DNA of 64,000 bases from Anthropogastromicrobium aceti (GCF_025567095.1 NZ_JAOQJH010000014.1), one strand, 5' to 3'. Counted from the stretch's first letter, positions 1-8,931 are shown. Notes: generated by a model from the letters alone, not told the origin. Numbers and translations: made by a program.

Positions 1-528
1 CTCAAAGATCAAATGCACAAACTCAGTACAGCCATTGTCCGGTACTGTATTGCTCATCGAATCGGTATTCTTGTTGTTGGAACCAATCGCTTGTGGAAGC
101 AACACGCATCCATGAGTAAGGAGAATAATCAGAAGTTTGTCTCCATCCCTCACGAAAGGCTTCGTTGGATGATCTCCTACAAAGCATTGGTTGCCGGCAT
201 TGAAGTAATCTGGCAGGAAGAAAGCTATACTTCAAAGGCAGACTGTACTGCAGGTGACTTGATTCCGGTATACGGAAAGGAAAGGACACATCCGGTATTC
301 TCAGGCCGTCGTATTGAGCGAGGATTGTATCTGTGCAAAGCAGGATATTGCATCAATGCAGACTGTAATGGGGCTGCCAATATCCTTCGAAAAGCGTTTC
401 CGCATGCATGGGATGCATGCAAAGATTTCCAATTTTTGTCAACACCTGCTTCTGTCGGATTTGAAAGCTTAAATCCAAGCTCAATTCCTAATAGACAGAA
501 ACAACGTGCTGCAAATAAAAAGAAATAA
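1..528 (+). CDS. tnpB: TnpB/OrfB-type IS200/IS605 accessory nuclease, C-terminal part
   Basis: The 5' end lies outside the window; an open frame runs from the left edge to a stop at 526-528. The visible part has the C-terminal RuvC and zinc-ribbon layout of TnpB: an SIPHERL segment, then a Q-E-E-S-Y-T-S-K-A-D-C block, then a second Cys pair and the C-I-N-A-D-x-N-G-A-A-N-I block that carries the last catalytic Asp. TnpB proteins are RNA-guided DNA nucleases encoded by IS605/IS607 elements, guided by an RNA transcribed from the 3' end of the element. The basic tail (about residues 155-171) is typical. Catalytic competence cannot be judged without the N-terminal half. It could belong to an element with or without a TnpA. 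Confidence 0.85.
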   Translation, partial: LKDQMHKLSTAIVRYCIAHRIGILVVGTNRLWKQHASMSKENNQKFVSIPHERLRWMISYKALVAGIEVIWQEESYTSKADCTAGDLIPVYGKERTHPVFSGRRIERGLYLCKAGYCINADCNGAANILRKAFPHAWDACKDFQFLSTPASVGFESLNPSSIPNRQKQRAANKKK

Positions 529-812
529 GTAGTAGAATTGCGTCATCCGGACGCGCCCTGCAAGGCAGGTTGAAAAGATCCGGATCTAAGTATTCCAAAG
601 GTTTCATTCGCCAATGGATAGAGGACTTCGTGAACAGTCCTTTGCATGCACGGCTAGCGATAGGCTCATTCGTCTACGTTCGAGAGACGTAAGTAGCACG
701 GCATCAAAAACTTTACAAACATCGGTCATAGCTTTTAGTGTGTATTTTCAGAGCGAAGCTCCTCTTTTGATACCACGTCCATAGGAGCTATGCACCGCAT
801 GGGCGTGGAGAC
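529..812 (+). ncRNA. Right end of the TnpB element, probable omega (guide) RNA scaffold
   Basis: This non-coding stretch directly follows tnpB and folds. The outer stem ATCCGG/CCGGAT is 545-550 with 580-585, and inside it sits the hairpin CCTGC-aag-GCAGG (557-561 with 565-569). A large imperfect palindrome lies near the far end (773-808). TnpB guide RNAs are transcribed from this position, with the guide taken from DNA just past the element end, here probably about 810-830. The exact boundary is inferred from where homology of the broken downstream gene begins. Confidence 0.5.
773..808. repeat. Subterminal imperfect palindrome of the IS605-type right end
   Basis: CCACGTCCAT at 773-782 pairs with ATGGGCGTGG at 799-808 with one wobble, around a 16-nt loop. 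IS200/IS605 elements carry such hairpins close to each end, where the TnpA transposase recognises them. It lies a few bases before the interrupted gene resumes, which places the element's right end at about 810-820. Confidence 0.55.
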
Positions 813-1952
813 TTCATTGCACCAGATATAATGCCATTTGTTAAAGTACAGGCAGAACAAATGGAAGGGAAGCATGTTGTTGAAATTCATGTAACAACAG
901 GAACAAACCGTCCATATTATCTTAGAGAAAAGGGCTTGAAGCCAAGTGGTGTATATGTGCGCAAAGGAAGTTCAACTCAACCGATGACGGAAGAAGGGAT
1001 TCGCGAAATGATTATTGAGAATAGTGGAAGATCTTTTGAATCGTGCAGAAGTATGAATCAGGAATTAACATTTAAAGAATTTACAGCACAAATGGAGGCA
1101 CGATCAATTGCGATAGGTTCTGCTCAAATGAAAACATTAAAATTAATAGGAGAAGATGGGTTATATACCAATTTGGCATTGCTGCTTTCAGATCAGTGTG
1201 AAACAACAATAAAAGTGGCATTGTTTCAAGGAATTGATAAAGAAATTTTTCGAGATCGGAAAGAATTTTCAGGATCAATTTTAAAGCAGTTGGAAGATGT
1301 ATATGAATTTATAGATCTTGTTAATAGGACGAAAGCCAGTTTTTCAGGACTTAATCGAACTGATAAGAGGGATTATCCAGAAGAAGCGGTAAGAGAAGCG
1401 CTATTAAATAGTGTTGTACATCGGGATTATTCGTTTAGTGCAAGTAATTTGATCAACATTTATGAAGATCGGATGGAATTTGTTTCGCTAGGAGGATTGG
1501 TTTCTGGTCTTGAATTAGAATCAATTTTTCTTGGCGTTTCGCAGTCAAGAAATCCAAATTTGGCAGCTTGTTTTTATAGAATGAGATTGATTGAAAGCTA
1601 TGGAACAGGAATTGGAAAGATCCAAAGAGCATATAAAAGCGAGCCACTGCAGCCAGAATTTGAAACTGCTAAAGGTGTCTTCCGTGTAACTCTTCCAAAT
1701 CGAAATGAGACAGAAAAGTCGGGTAGAGAGTTTACTCAGGCAGAGTCTTTGAAGACGAAAAAAAATCCAGGAAAACAGCAACAAAAGGTGCTTGATTTTG
1801 TCAGTAAGAATGGAAAAATAACTAGAAAGCAAGTTGAAGAACTAATTGGTTCTGGTTCAACAAAAGCATTTAAATTGATTAAAGAGCTATGCGAAAAAGG
1901 ACAAATGAAGGCTCAGGGAGCTGGAAAACATAGCTATTACGTATTAGTGTAA
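813..1952 (+). pseudogene. AlbA/RecG-like ATP-binding regulator, 5' end removed by the TnpB element
   Basis: The frame matches the C-terminal two thirds of the COG2865 family (AlbA_2 DNA-binding domain followed by a RecG-like GHKL-type ATPase domain). The family's N-terminal block, with its E-x-K segment and GG-x-I-x-I-G strand, is absent. The recognisable sequence starts near 816 (F-I-A-P-D-I) directly after the element's right end, so the ATG at 831 is an internal codon. Visible parts are the RPYYLREKGL strand, the ATPase-like segment around VVHRDYS and YGTGIGKI, and a C-terminal winged helix (about residues 310-373 from 831). Such proteins are often regulators or stress genes near mobile DNA. 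A short product from 831 cannot be excluded, but it would lack the N-terminal domain. Confidence 0.75.
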
Positions 1953-1996
1953 AAACAAAAATGATAACCAGCAAATGGCAGAAAGGAAAAAGTATC

Positions 1997-2458
1997 ATGA
2001 GTAACGATAAATATGAACTTCTTGCACAGCAGCTTCAGGCATTAATCGAGGGAGAACCTGATCTGATTGCAAATTTGTCGAATGCGTCCGCTGCGATAAA
2101 TGAGGCGTTAGAAAATATTAACTGGGCTGGATTTTATCTTGTGAAGGAAAATATGCTTGTACTAGGACCATTTCAGGGAAAGCCTGCCTGCATACGCATT
2201 TCATTTGGAAAAGGTGTATGCGGAACCGCAGCACAGAAGAACCAGACGCAGCTTGTCAAAGATGTGCATGAATTTCCAGGGCATATTGCGTGTGACAGTG
2301 CATCTCGCTCGGAGATTGTAATTCCAATTCATAACAAGAGCGGTGTAGTGGCAGCAGTACTTGATATCGACAGTCCAGATCTGGTTCGCTTTGATGAGAC
2401 GGATCAGAGTGGACTGGAACTGTGTGTGAACGTACTTGAAAAATATTTGCTCTTTTAA
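1997..2458 (+). CDS. msrC: Free methionine-(R)-sulfoxide reductase (GAF domain)
   Basis: A 153-residue single GAF-domain protein. Cysteines at 65, 75 and 99 keep the spacing (10 and 24) of E. coli fRMsr Cys84, Cys94 and Cys118, which reduce free methionine-R-sulfoxide through a disulfide relay. The W-A-G-F-Y and S-x-I-V-I-P strands are typical. The frame stays open 12 codons upstream, but the ATG at 1997 (MSNDKYELL) fits the family N-terminus and follows a GAAAGGA site. It is a cytosolic oxidative-stress repair enzyme. It stands alone between mobile DNA on both sides; no promoter was assigned. Confidence 0.88.
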   Translation: MSNDKYELLAQQLQALIEGEPDLIANLSNASAAINEALENINWAGFYLVKENMLVLGPFQGKPACIRISFGKGVCGTAAQKNQTQLVKDVHEFPGHIACDSASRSEIVIPIHNKSGVVAAVLDIDSPDLVRFDETDQSGLELCVNVLEKYLLF

Positions 2459-2615
2459 CACGCTAGCATATTTAAATTACTTTATTGGGATTAGAAAAAT
2501 ATGAAGGAGTAAGAAGTTTGAAACAAAGAAGTAGAGGTTACCCGAGAAAATAGAGCATAACAAATAAACCATCCCAGGGATAGCTTGAAAAATCGAATAT
2601 TAACGCAACACCTAA

Positions 2616-3875
2616 TCAGGAAACGGATAAAGGCTCATCCTTTATGATGTAGCCCCGTTGTTTAAAAAAATTAAGTGCTTGTGAAGAGGAAAGAACTTTT
2701 CCTTCCTTCACAGGATGAGATTCGAGAAAACCTTCAGGTGTATATGGCTTTAAATCTGAGAGTATGTGCCAGATAGCGGTCAGGATCATACGACAGATAG
2801 CAATGATGGCTTTCTTGTGACCACGGCGTGCTTTGATACGCTTATAGCGGTTGGTAAATTCTAAATGTTTCTTCGATTTGATTAAAGCATTTGCAACTTG
2901 TACCAGAACTGGTTTAAAATAGGAACCAGCACGGGAAATCCGAGTGGATTTGATTTTTTGATTGCTTTGATCGTTGCGAGGACAGCATCCTGCCCATGAG
3001 ACGAGGTGTTTCGCTGTGGGGAAGACAGACATATCACCACCAATCTCTGAAAGTATTTGAACAGCAGTCATCGGATTTTTATCGAATCCGGGAACAGTCC
3101 TTATTAAATTTAAAGCAGCCTCATATTTATCACTGAGACGAAGGATTTCCTGTTCTAATTCTGAAATGTGCTTGTTCAGTTCATCAATGTGATCAAGGCA
3201 CTGTCTGAGTTTAACGGCTTGTTCTTTTGAAATGGCACCATCAACAGCAGCTTGTATTTCTTCAATAGGAGTCTTACAGCGTCCGTGAACAAAAGGTGCT
3301 ACATCAAATTTTTCTCCTGGGTGTTGTAAAATCTGTTCTGTAATAGAACGGGAAGACTTACCAAATACATCAGAAAATACATCATCAAGCTTAAGATTAG
3401 ATACGGTAAGACAATTTTGAGCACGATTCTTCTCACCAGTGATCATACAGGTGAGTTTATATCGGTATCTTACAAGATCTCTAAGCTCTCTGATGTCAGC
3501 AGGTGGAATGAAAGAAGGTTTTACCATTCCACACATGTAAAGGTCACAAATCCATTTCGCATCCTTGCGGTCGGTCTTGTTCCCTTTCATTGGTTTAGTG
3601 TATTTGGGATGAGAAAGAGTAACCCATAGATTGTGTTGCTCTAAAATGTTAAAAACAGGAATCCAGTACTTGCCGGTAGATTCCATACAGACATCCGTAC
3701 AGTTATATTTTGCAAGCCAGTCACACAGCTCATTTAATCCTTTAGTAAAGGAAGAAAAGCGAGCTTGCTTATATTCAGTACGATTATTGGAGTCCGTGAT
3801 ACCGATGCAGGCATAGATCCATGTTTTGTGGACGTCAAGTCCACAGCATTTAAATTTTAAGATTTTAAAAGACAA
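2616..3875 (-). CDS. IS110-family transposase (DEDD recombinase)
   Basis: A 419-residue protein with the IS110 layout. The N-terminal DEDD RuvC-like domain carries CGLDVHK, the C-M-E-S-T-G-K block and the N-K-T-D-R-K-D-A block. A central coiled coil spans about 230-265. The C-terminal Transposase_20 domain (VPGFDKNPMTAVQILSEIG; the S-W-A-G-C-C-P segment) carries the catalytic serine region. I place the start at the TTG at 3873-3875, because AGGAGG lies 8 nt upstream on the minus strand; the ATG at 3926 precedes that site. IS110 enzymes use a bridge RNA from the adjacent non-coding end to pair donor and target DNA. The gene appears intact. Confidence 0.92.
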   Translation of the reverse strand: MSFKILKFKCCGLDVHKTWIYACIGITDSNNRTEYKQARFSSFTKGLNELCDWLAKYNCTDVCMESTGKYWIPVFNILEQHNLWVTLSHPKYTKPMKGNKTDRKDAKWICDLYMCGMVKPSFIPPADIRELRDLVRYRYKLTCMITGEKNRAQNCLTVSNLKLDDVFSDVFGKSSRSITEQILQHPGEKFDVAPFVHGRCKTPIEEIQAAVDGAISKEQAVKLRQCLDHIDELNKHISELEQEILRLSDKYEAALNLIRTVPGFDKNPMTAVQILSEIGGDMSVFPTAKHLVSWAGCCPRNDQSNQKIKSTRISRAGSYFKPVLVQVANALIKSKKHLEFTNRYKRIKARRGHKKAIIAICRMILTAIWHILSDLKPYTPEGFLESHPVKEGKVLSSSQALNFFKQRGYIIKDEPLSVS

Positions 3876-4090
3876 TAAAATAACCTCCTGAAATTTATAG
3901 TTATAAAACTGACAGTGACTGGCCATCCGGCGAGATCGAGACGACTTCGGAAGAGATAAGTTTACGGGCTACTGTTATGCGTCACTCATTGATGCCTTAA
4001 CGGATGACCGACAACATATAAGCATACGAGGTCGCCGCTATACAGCCCCGCCACTCACCTCCACGTGTTCTGTAGTGTGCCAGTCTTATA
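3876..4090 (-). ncRNA. Candidate IS110 bridge RNA region
   Basis: About 210 nt between the transposase start and the resumption of AT-rich host sequence. It is clearly richer in G and C than its surroundings and contains several short complementary runs. In IS110-group elements the bridge RNA is encoded 5' of the recombinase. Position, size and composition fit; the target- and donor-binding loops were not resolved, and the element ends are not defined. Confidence 0.4.
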
Positions 4091-4188
4091 ACATAATAAT
4101 ATCAGAAGGAATATAAATTAGATAGCGAAAGCCAATGCACATGTTTCATGACACATTGGTGTCTTTCGCAGAAAGACGGGTAATAAGC

Positions 4189-5913
4189 ATGAAATGCCTT
4201 TTAGTGGCCATCAATTCAAAATATATTCATTCAAACCCGGCAGTTTACCTGCTTCGCGAGTGCGCACTGCGCGATCTAAAGCAAAAGCAGATTTTTGGGG
4301 TAGAGGTGGAACTGGCTGAGTACACAATAAACCATCACGCATCAGAGATTTTTGATGATATCTATCTTCATCATGCCGATCTTGTCTGCTTTTCCTGCTA
4401 TATATGGAATATCGAGTATGTAAGACAGCTAGTGCGAAACTTAAAAAATCTCTGTCCAAGTGTCAAAATCTGGGTTGGTGGACCGGAAGTTTCCTATGAC
4501 TGTGAGAGTTTTTTGAGGTCACTTTTGCAGGTGGATGGAGTTTTATACGGAGAGGGAGAGAAGAGCTTTCCAGCGCTGATAGAGTATTACGCAGCGCGTG
4601 AAAAAGATGCAAATCCATTATCCAAAACATTTCCAGATGGGGCGGCATGGCTGGATGAAAACGGAATCTTCCACCAGACAAGTCCGCAGCCGCTCACACC
4701 GATGGAAGATCTTCCATTTATTTATGATGAGGCAGGACGGATGGATGGTTTTAAGAATAGAATTATTTATTATGAGACAAGCAGAGGCTGTCCATTTTCT
4801 TGCAGCTATTGTCTTTCATCAATAGATAAGAAACTGCGTTTTCGCCCACTCGATACAGTAAAAAAGGAACTCGCCTTCTTTTTAGAGCAGCGCGTGCCGC
4901 AGGTTAAATTTGTAGACCGCACCTTTAACTGTAAAAAATCACATGCAATGGCAATTTGGCAGTTTATTTGCGACCATGACAATGGCGTGACTAACTTTCA
5001 TTTCGAGATTGCAGCAGATATTCTTGATGAGGAAGAAATTGCACTTTTAAAGACAATGCGTCCGGGACTTGTGCAGTTAGAGATCGGCGTGCAGACAGCA
5101 AACCATGATACGATTCACTCAATCAACAGAAAGATGGATTTGGCACGTGTGGCACAAGTTACAGAGAAAATTCGTCAGTTCCATAACATTCATCAGCATC
5201 TCGATCTGATTGCAGGTCTGCCATTAGAGGATTATGAGAGTTTTGGTCATTCCTTTGATGTGGTGTATCAGATGAAGCCAAGCCAACTGCAGTTAGGCTT
5301 TTTAAAGGTATTAAAGGGTTCCCCGATGCAGGCACAGGCAAGCCAGTATGGAATATTGTCACAGGCAGAGCCGCCATATGAAGTATTAAAAACACCATGG
5401 CTTTCCTATGATGACATTATTAGGCTTAAAGGCTTAGAGGAGATGGTTGAGACATACTACAACAGCGGACAGTTTTCCAACACCGTTAAAGTTTTGTGCA
5501 AACAATTTGACCGTCCATTTTTATTGTACGAGGCTCTTTCAGATGAATACCGTGCTCGAAAAATGCATGAAAAAAAGCACAGCAGAGAAGCACAGTATCA
5601 GTTTATCCGTGACTTCGCTGCAGCGCGTACAACGCTTGATGATATACTTGTACGGCAAGTTCTGACGCTTGACTATTATCTGCGTGATTATGCGAGAAAG
5701 CGCCCATCATTTGCGCTTGAGCAGGATTCTTATAAGGAAGAGATACGTGCAGTATGCCTGAAAGCATTTCCAGAGAGTTCCTATAAGGATGTGATTCGTG
5801 ATTATCACATTGAAGTTTTTGTGCCACCATTTACAGATGAAAAGCAGTTTGTTTTATTTGATTATCAGCATCGCGATCCGCTTGATCAGAATGCAGAGAT
5901 TCGTAAAATTTAG
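4189..5913 (+). CDS. B12-binding domain radical SAM protein (DUF4080 type)
   Basis: A 574-residue protein. An N-terminal cobalamin-binding Rossmann domain spans about 1-150 (start MKCLLVAINSKYIHSN, then the V-W-V-G-G-P-E strand). The radical SAM motif is R-G-C-P-F-S-C-S-Y-C, and a DUF4080-like C-terminal region ends in D-Y-Q-H-R-D-P. The ATG at 4189 is chosen because the family starts at MK-LLVAIN; the upstream ATG at 4135 would add 18 unrelated residues. Substrate and reaction are unknown. The last codons (E-I-R-K-I-stop) differ from the tail preserved at 8580-8666 (E-I-C-V-L-T-W-stop). This gene end therefore seems to have been replaced when a 2.7-kb island inserted. Confidence 0.85.
   Translation: MKCLLVAINSKYIHSNPAVYLLRECALRDLKQKQIFGVEVELAEYTINHHASEIFDDIYLHHADLVCFSCYIWNIEYVRQLVRNLKNLCPSVKIWVGGPEVSYDCESFLRSLLQVDGVLYGEGEKSFPALIEYYAAREKDANPLSKTFPDGAAWLDENGIFHQTSPQPLTPMEDLPFIYDEAGRMDGFKNRIIYYETSRGCPFSCSYCLSSIDKKLRFRPLDTVKKELAFFLEQRVPQVKFVDRTFNCKKSHAMAIWQFICDHDNGVTNFHFEIAADILDEEEIALLKTMRPGLVQLEIGVQTANHDTIHSINRKMDLARVAQVTEKIRQFHNIHQHLDLIAGLPLEDYESFGHSFDVVYQMKPSQLQLGFLKVLKGSPMQAQASQYGILSQAEPPYEVLKTPWLSYDDIIRLKGLEEMVETYYNSGQFSNTVKVLCKQFDRPFLLYEALSDEYRARKMHEKKHSREAQYQFIRDFAAARTTLDDILVRQVLTLDYYLRDYARKRPSFALEQDSYKEEIRAVCLKAFPESSYKDVIRDYHIEVFVPPFTDEKQFVLFDYQHRDPLDQNAEIRKI
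5833..5901 (+). repeat. Left copy of a 69-bp direct repeat (candidate attL)
   Basis: Lies within the 3' end of the radical SAM gene and matches 8580-8648 at 66 of 69 positions. The three differences are third-base or conservative codon changes. It marks the left boundary of an inserted segment. Confidence 0.8.
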
Positions 5914-5983
5914 GAATCGTGTATTGAGAGAAAAAAGGATAATAATTATGTGAAAGTGAGGCGATGAGTGTGCTAATGAATAC

Positions 5984-6079
5984 TCAGGAGTATCTCTCCA
6001 TTATTGGAAAGATCTTCGCTGCTATGTAGTCATTGAATTGAAAACAGGTGATTTTAAGCCGGAATATGCCGGTCATTCC
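5984..6079 (+). pseudogene. DUF1016/YhcG nuclease fragment, C-terminal part
   Basis: In the frame of 6017 the translation includes LRCYVVIELKTGDFKPEYAG, the conserved PD-(D/E)xK nuclease block of DUF1016 (YhcG) proteins with its E-x-K motif. It then stops where the family normally continues. There is no N-terminal part upstream. It is a 30-codon relic inside the island; a second relic of the same family (N-terminal part) lies at 9812-10080. Confidence 0.7.
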
Positions 6080-6100
6080 TAGATGTGCAGGTGAACAGAT

Positions 6101-7012
6101 ATGAAAAATATCCATAGCATTGAATTTTATACTGGAAGCAAGGAAGAATTGCTTCCAGGTTTTGAAAAAGATTTTCCCTATATCGCTTCGAGGGCAGAAC
6201 TTGACAAGTATATAGGGTGTTATGTACCGTGGCACTGGCACAGGACAGTGGAGCTTTTTTATATGGAAAGCGGCAGCATTGAATATGATACGCCAGGAGG
6301 AAAAATATTGTTTCCGGCTGGAAGCGGAGGCATGATAAATCCCAATGTACTCCATATGACAAAAGCAATATCGCAGCGAGAAAAGAATATACAGCTGCTT
6401 CATATTTTCGATGTTTCCTTGCTTGCAGGAGAACATGGAAGTAGGATTGAACAAAAATATATTGCGCCTGTCATAACAGCCCCACAGATTGAGATAATTC
6501 CGCTTTTTCCAGGCAATGCAGAAGAAGAAAGAATTTTGAAACTGCTTGCTGACTCATTTCGTTTACCCAGTGATGAATTTGGATATGAAATAAAACTGCG
6601 GGAAGCCCTAACGGAAATATGGCTCATGCTTTTTGAATTCTCTTGTTCTATGCGTGAAAAGAAAGGGGAACATAACAAAAGCAACGATAAAATAAAGCTG
6701 ATGATGATATACATTCATGAACATTACAGAGAAAAAATATCTATTCCAGAACTTGCTGCGGCAGCATATCTAAGCGAAAGGGAGTGTTATAGAGTGTTCC
6801 ATGACTGTCTGCATGTGACACCCGTAGAGTATATAACAACTTACCGTCTACAAGTTGCCTGTCAGATGTTGGCAAAGGGGCAGGAATCTGTTACTGTTAT
6901 CAGCCATGAGTGCGGTTTAGGGAGTAGCAGTTATTTTGGAAAGGTTTTTCGGGAATACGCACATTGTTCACCTATAGAATATAGAAAAAAATGGCAGAAT
7001 AGTGATAGGTAA
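6101..7012 (+). CDS. AraC-family transcriptional regulator
   Basis: 303 residues. The N-terminal cupin-like sensing domain (about 1-170) has W-H-W-H-R-T-V-E-L and a P-N-V-L-H block. The C-terminal AraC double helix-turn-helix (about 200-300) has ISIPELAAAAYLSERECYR and the S-S-S-Y-F-G-K-V-F-R-E-Y recognition region. ATG 6101 follows AGGTGAACAG. It is the first intact gene of the island and is followed in the same direction by HD-domain and HAD genes, its likely targets. The ligand is unknown. Confidence 0.9.
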   Translation: MKNIHSIEFYTGSKEELLPGFEKDFPYIASRAELDKYIGCYVPWHWHRTVELFYMESGSIEYDTPGGKILFPAGSGGMINPNVLHMTKAISQREKNIQLLHIFDVSLLAGEHGSRIEQKYIAPVITAPQIEIIPLFPGNAEEERILKLLADSFRLPSDEFGYEIKLREALTEIWLMLFEFSCSMREKKGEHNKSNDKIKLMMIYIHEHYREKISIPELAAAAYLSERECYRVFHDCLHVTPVEYITTYRLQVACQMLAKGQESVTVISHECGLGSSSYFGKVFREYAHCSPIEYRKKWQNSDR

Positions 7013-7100
7013 TGGCAGAAAAGAAATATTTTTTCTATGCCTTTTGCATTATAATGATACCTGTAAAGAAAATCAGCAATTTACAGGAGGTGAGCACAGG

Positions 7101-7703
7101 GTGGTAAAACTGAACATTCAGACCGCAGAACTGGCATTAAGGGAAGCGTCAGAAGCCAATCCGGGAGCATGGGCAGACCATTCCCGGTTTGTAGCCAAAG
7201 CCTGTAAAAACATCGCATCACACTGTAAAGATTTATCTTCTGAACAGGCATATATTTTCGGGCTGTTGCATGATATTGGACGCTATGCCGGAGTGAGTTC
7301 GGAAAGGCATCTGATAGACGGCTATCGGTACTGTATGGAGCGCGGATGGGAAAAAGCTGCACAGATATGTATATCCCACGCATTTATGATTCAGGATATT
7401 GCTACATCTATCGGTGAGTTTGATGTCAGTGATGAGGATTATCTGTTTATGAAAGAATTTGTTGCAAATGCGGTATATGATGATTATGACCGTCTTGTAC
7501 AGTTATGTGATGCATTGGCTATGCCGACGGGGTTTTGTCTTTTGGAAAAGAGATTTGTAGACGTGACAATACGGTACGGTGTTCACACAGCGACAATAGA
7601 CAGGTGGAAAAAGATTTTCGAGATTAAAGAACAGTTTGAAAGTCAGATTGGCTGTTCTATCTACTCTTTGCTTCCGGGTATTGTGGAAAACAGTTTTCGT
7701 TAA
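7101..7703 (+). CDS. HD-domain metal-dependent phosphohydrolase-like protein
   Basis: A 200-residue protein with the HD signature: an early H (D-H-S-R-F-V), then L-L-H-D-I-G-R-Y-A, then I-S-H-A-F and a late D-Y-D-R-L-V segment. HD proteins hydrolyse nucleotides or phosphate esters, and the substrate cannot be told here. The frame is open back to 7002, inside the preceding gene. The GTG at 7101 is preferred because AGGAGG (7085-7090) lies 10 nt upstream. A TATAAT box at 7050-7055 may give it its own promoter. It sits 60 bp upstream of a HAD phosphatase, so the pair may act together. Confidence 0.82.
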   Translation: MVKLNIQTAELALREASEANPGAWADHSRFVAKACKNIASHCKDLSSEQAYIFGLLHDIGRYAGVSSERHLIDGYRYCMERGWEKAAQICISHAFMIQDIATSIGEFDVSDEDYLFMKEFVANAVYDDYDRLVQLCDALAMPTGFCLLEKRFVDVTIRYGVHTATIDRWKKIFEIKEQFESQIGCSIYSLLPGIVENSFR

Positions 7704-7763
7704 GGAGGGATATCGTGTATTACGAATCCAGTGATTTTGATACAGGCAGGGAAAGGTGGCAGC

Positions 7764-8396
7764 ATGAAGTATAAGCATATTGTTTTTGATATTGACGGTA
7801 CTCTGATTGATACGGAATATGCTGTATTACATTCCCTACAGGAAACTATAAAGGGATTGTCTGGGAGAGAGATACCATGCTCTGAACTAAGATTTGCGTT
7901 AGGGATTACAGGGACAGACGCTTTGAAAAAACTTGAGATAAAAGACACTTCCTATGCGATAGAATTATGGGATAAAAATATGCGTAACTATACAAATACC
8001 ATTAAAGTATTTGACGGAATCGTTGAATTATTGAAAAATCTTATAAGCCTGGATTATGAAATAGGGATTGTCACATCAAAGACAAGGGAAGAATTTACAC
8101 ATGATTTTTGTCCGTTTGGTATCAATCATTATTTCAAAATAATCATATGTGCAGACGATACACAGGAACATAAACCCAATGCCGCACCGATTTTGAAATA
8201 TATGGAATTATCAAAAACAGACCATAGTAAAGTGCTTTATATCGGAGACAGCAAATATGACAGTAAATGTGCGGAAAATGCGGGAATTGATTTTGCTTTG
8301 GCAGTATGGGGCAGTCATAATAAGCACATAAAAGCAGATTATTTTTTTGAAAGGCCTGCCGACCTGTTATCTGCTATAACTTCATCTTCATCATAA
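7764..8396 (+). CDS. HAD-superfamily phosphatase (PGP/PpaX-like)
   Basis: 210 residues. Motif I is D-I-D-G-T-L-I-D at the N-terminus (nucleophile and acid Asp). The cap domain is at about 15-80, motif II at I-V-T-S-K, the motif III lysine in H-K-P, and motif IV at Y-I-G-D-S-K-Y-D. Family members dephosphorylate phosphoglycolate, sugar phosphates or pyrophosphate. The ATG at 7764 is chosen for its match to motif I spacing and a GGGAAAGGTGG site upstream. It ends in a short Ser-rich tail. It is the last gene of the island before the right repeat. Confidence 0.87.
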   Translation: MKYKHIVFDIDGTLIDTEYAVLHSLQETIKGLSGREIPCSELRFALGITGTDALKKLEIKDTSYAIELWDKNMRNYTNTIKVFDGIVELLKNLISLDYEIGIVTSKTREEFTHDFCPFGINHYFKIIICADDTQEHKPNAAPILKYMELSKTDHSKVLYIGDSKYDSKCAENAGIDFALAVWGSHNKHIKADYFFERPADLLSAITSSSS

Positions 8397-8579
8397 AATA
8401 TTTTAAATATATAAATATGGATTAAGTAGCTTGTGTGAGAAATAAAGCATACAGACCACGTCTCAATCGGAATTTGAAGGAGAAATTTATGCTAGGAAAG
8501 AAGTGCTCGGATGAAATCAACTATACAGTGGAAGCCATCTGGGACAGATAATGGACCACCGTACCTGTCCCTAGTGGCC
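8397..8579. other. Gene-less right end of the island
   Basis: No gene is recognised. A GAAGGAG site precedes an 18-codon frame (ATG near 8490) with no known relatives, and the segment ends directly against the right repeat. No integrase or excisionase was found here. Confidence 0.4.
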
Positions 8580-8666
8580 ACAGATGAAAAGCAGTTTGTT
8601 TTGTTTAATTATCAGCACCGCGATCCGCTTGATCAGAATGCAGAGATTTGCGTGCTGACATGGTAA
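8580..8666 (+). pseudogene. Displaced original 3' end of the radical SAM gene (candidate attR)
   Basis: Bases 8580-8648 repeat 5833-5901 with 3 mismatches. The frame continues past the repeat as E-I-C-V-L-T-W and stops at 8664-8666. A rho-independent terminator follows at 8736-8773, as expected for the original end of that gene. Confidence 0.8.
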
Positions 8667-8735
8667 TAAAGGACAGAATCAAAAAAAGGTATTGCGTATG
8701 CGTTGGTTTAGGAATAAAGAATAAAATAAGTGAGA

Positions 8736-8773
8736 CTGGATATTGCTTTATAGGAAGTAGTATCCAGCTTTTT
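8736..8773 (+). terminator. Rho-independent terminator behind the displaced gene tail
   Basis: CTGGATA (8736-8742) pairs with TATCCAG (8761-8767), followed by C and five T. It now has no complete gene directly upstream. Confidence 0.65.
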
Positions 8774-8819
8774 ATTAATATTTTTATTGGCAAAAATAAT
8801 AAAAGCAAATAAGAGTGTG

Positions 8820-8848
8820 TGGACTTATTGCCGATAATGTAGTATACT
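8820..8848 (+). promoter_or_regulatory. Sigma-A-like promoter of the Fic gene
   Basis: TGGACT (8820-8825), a 17-bp spacer, and TATACT (8843-8848). It lies 84 bp upstream of the chosen start. Confidence 0.5.
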
Positions 8849-8931
8849 AACCATAGTAAGTGCAATTTTTGAATTATGACAATGAAAAGCCCATAGAATG
8901 TGGTTTTGATCGTGTGAAAGGAGGATGGCAG

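Noticed and set aside
3876..3926. ATG at 3926 as IS110 transposase start
   Set aside because: AGGAGG lies downstream of it and 8 nt before the TTG at 3875, and the added residues do not resemble the family.
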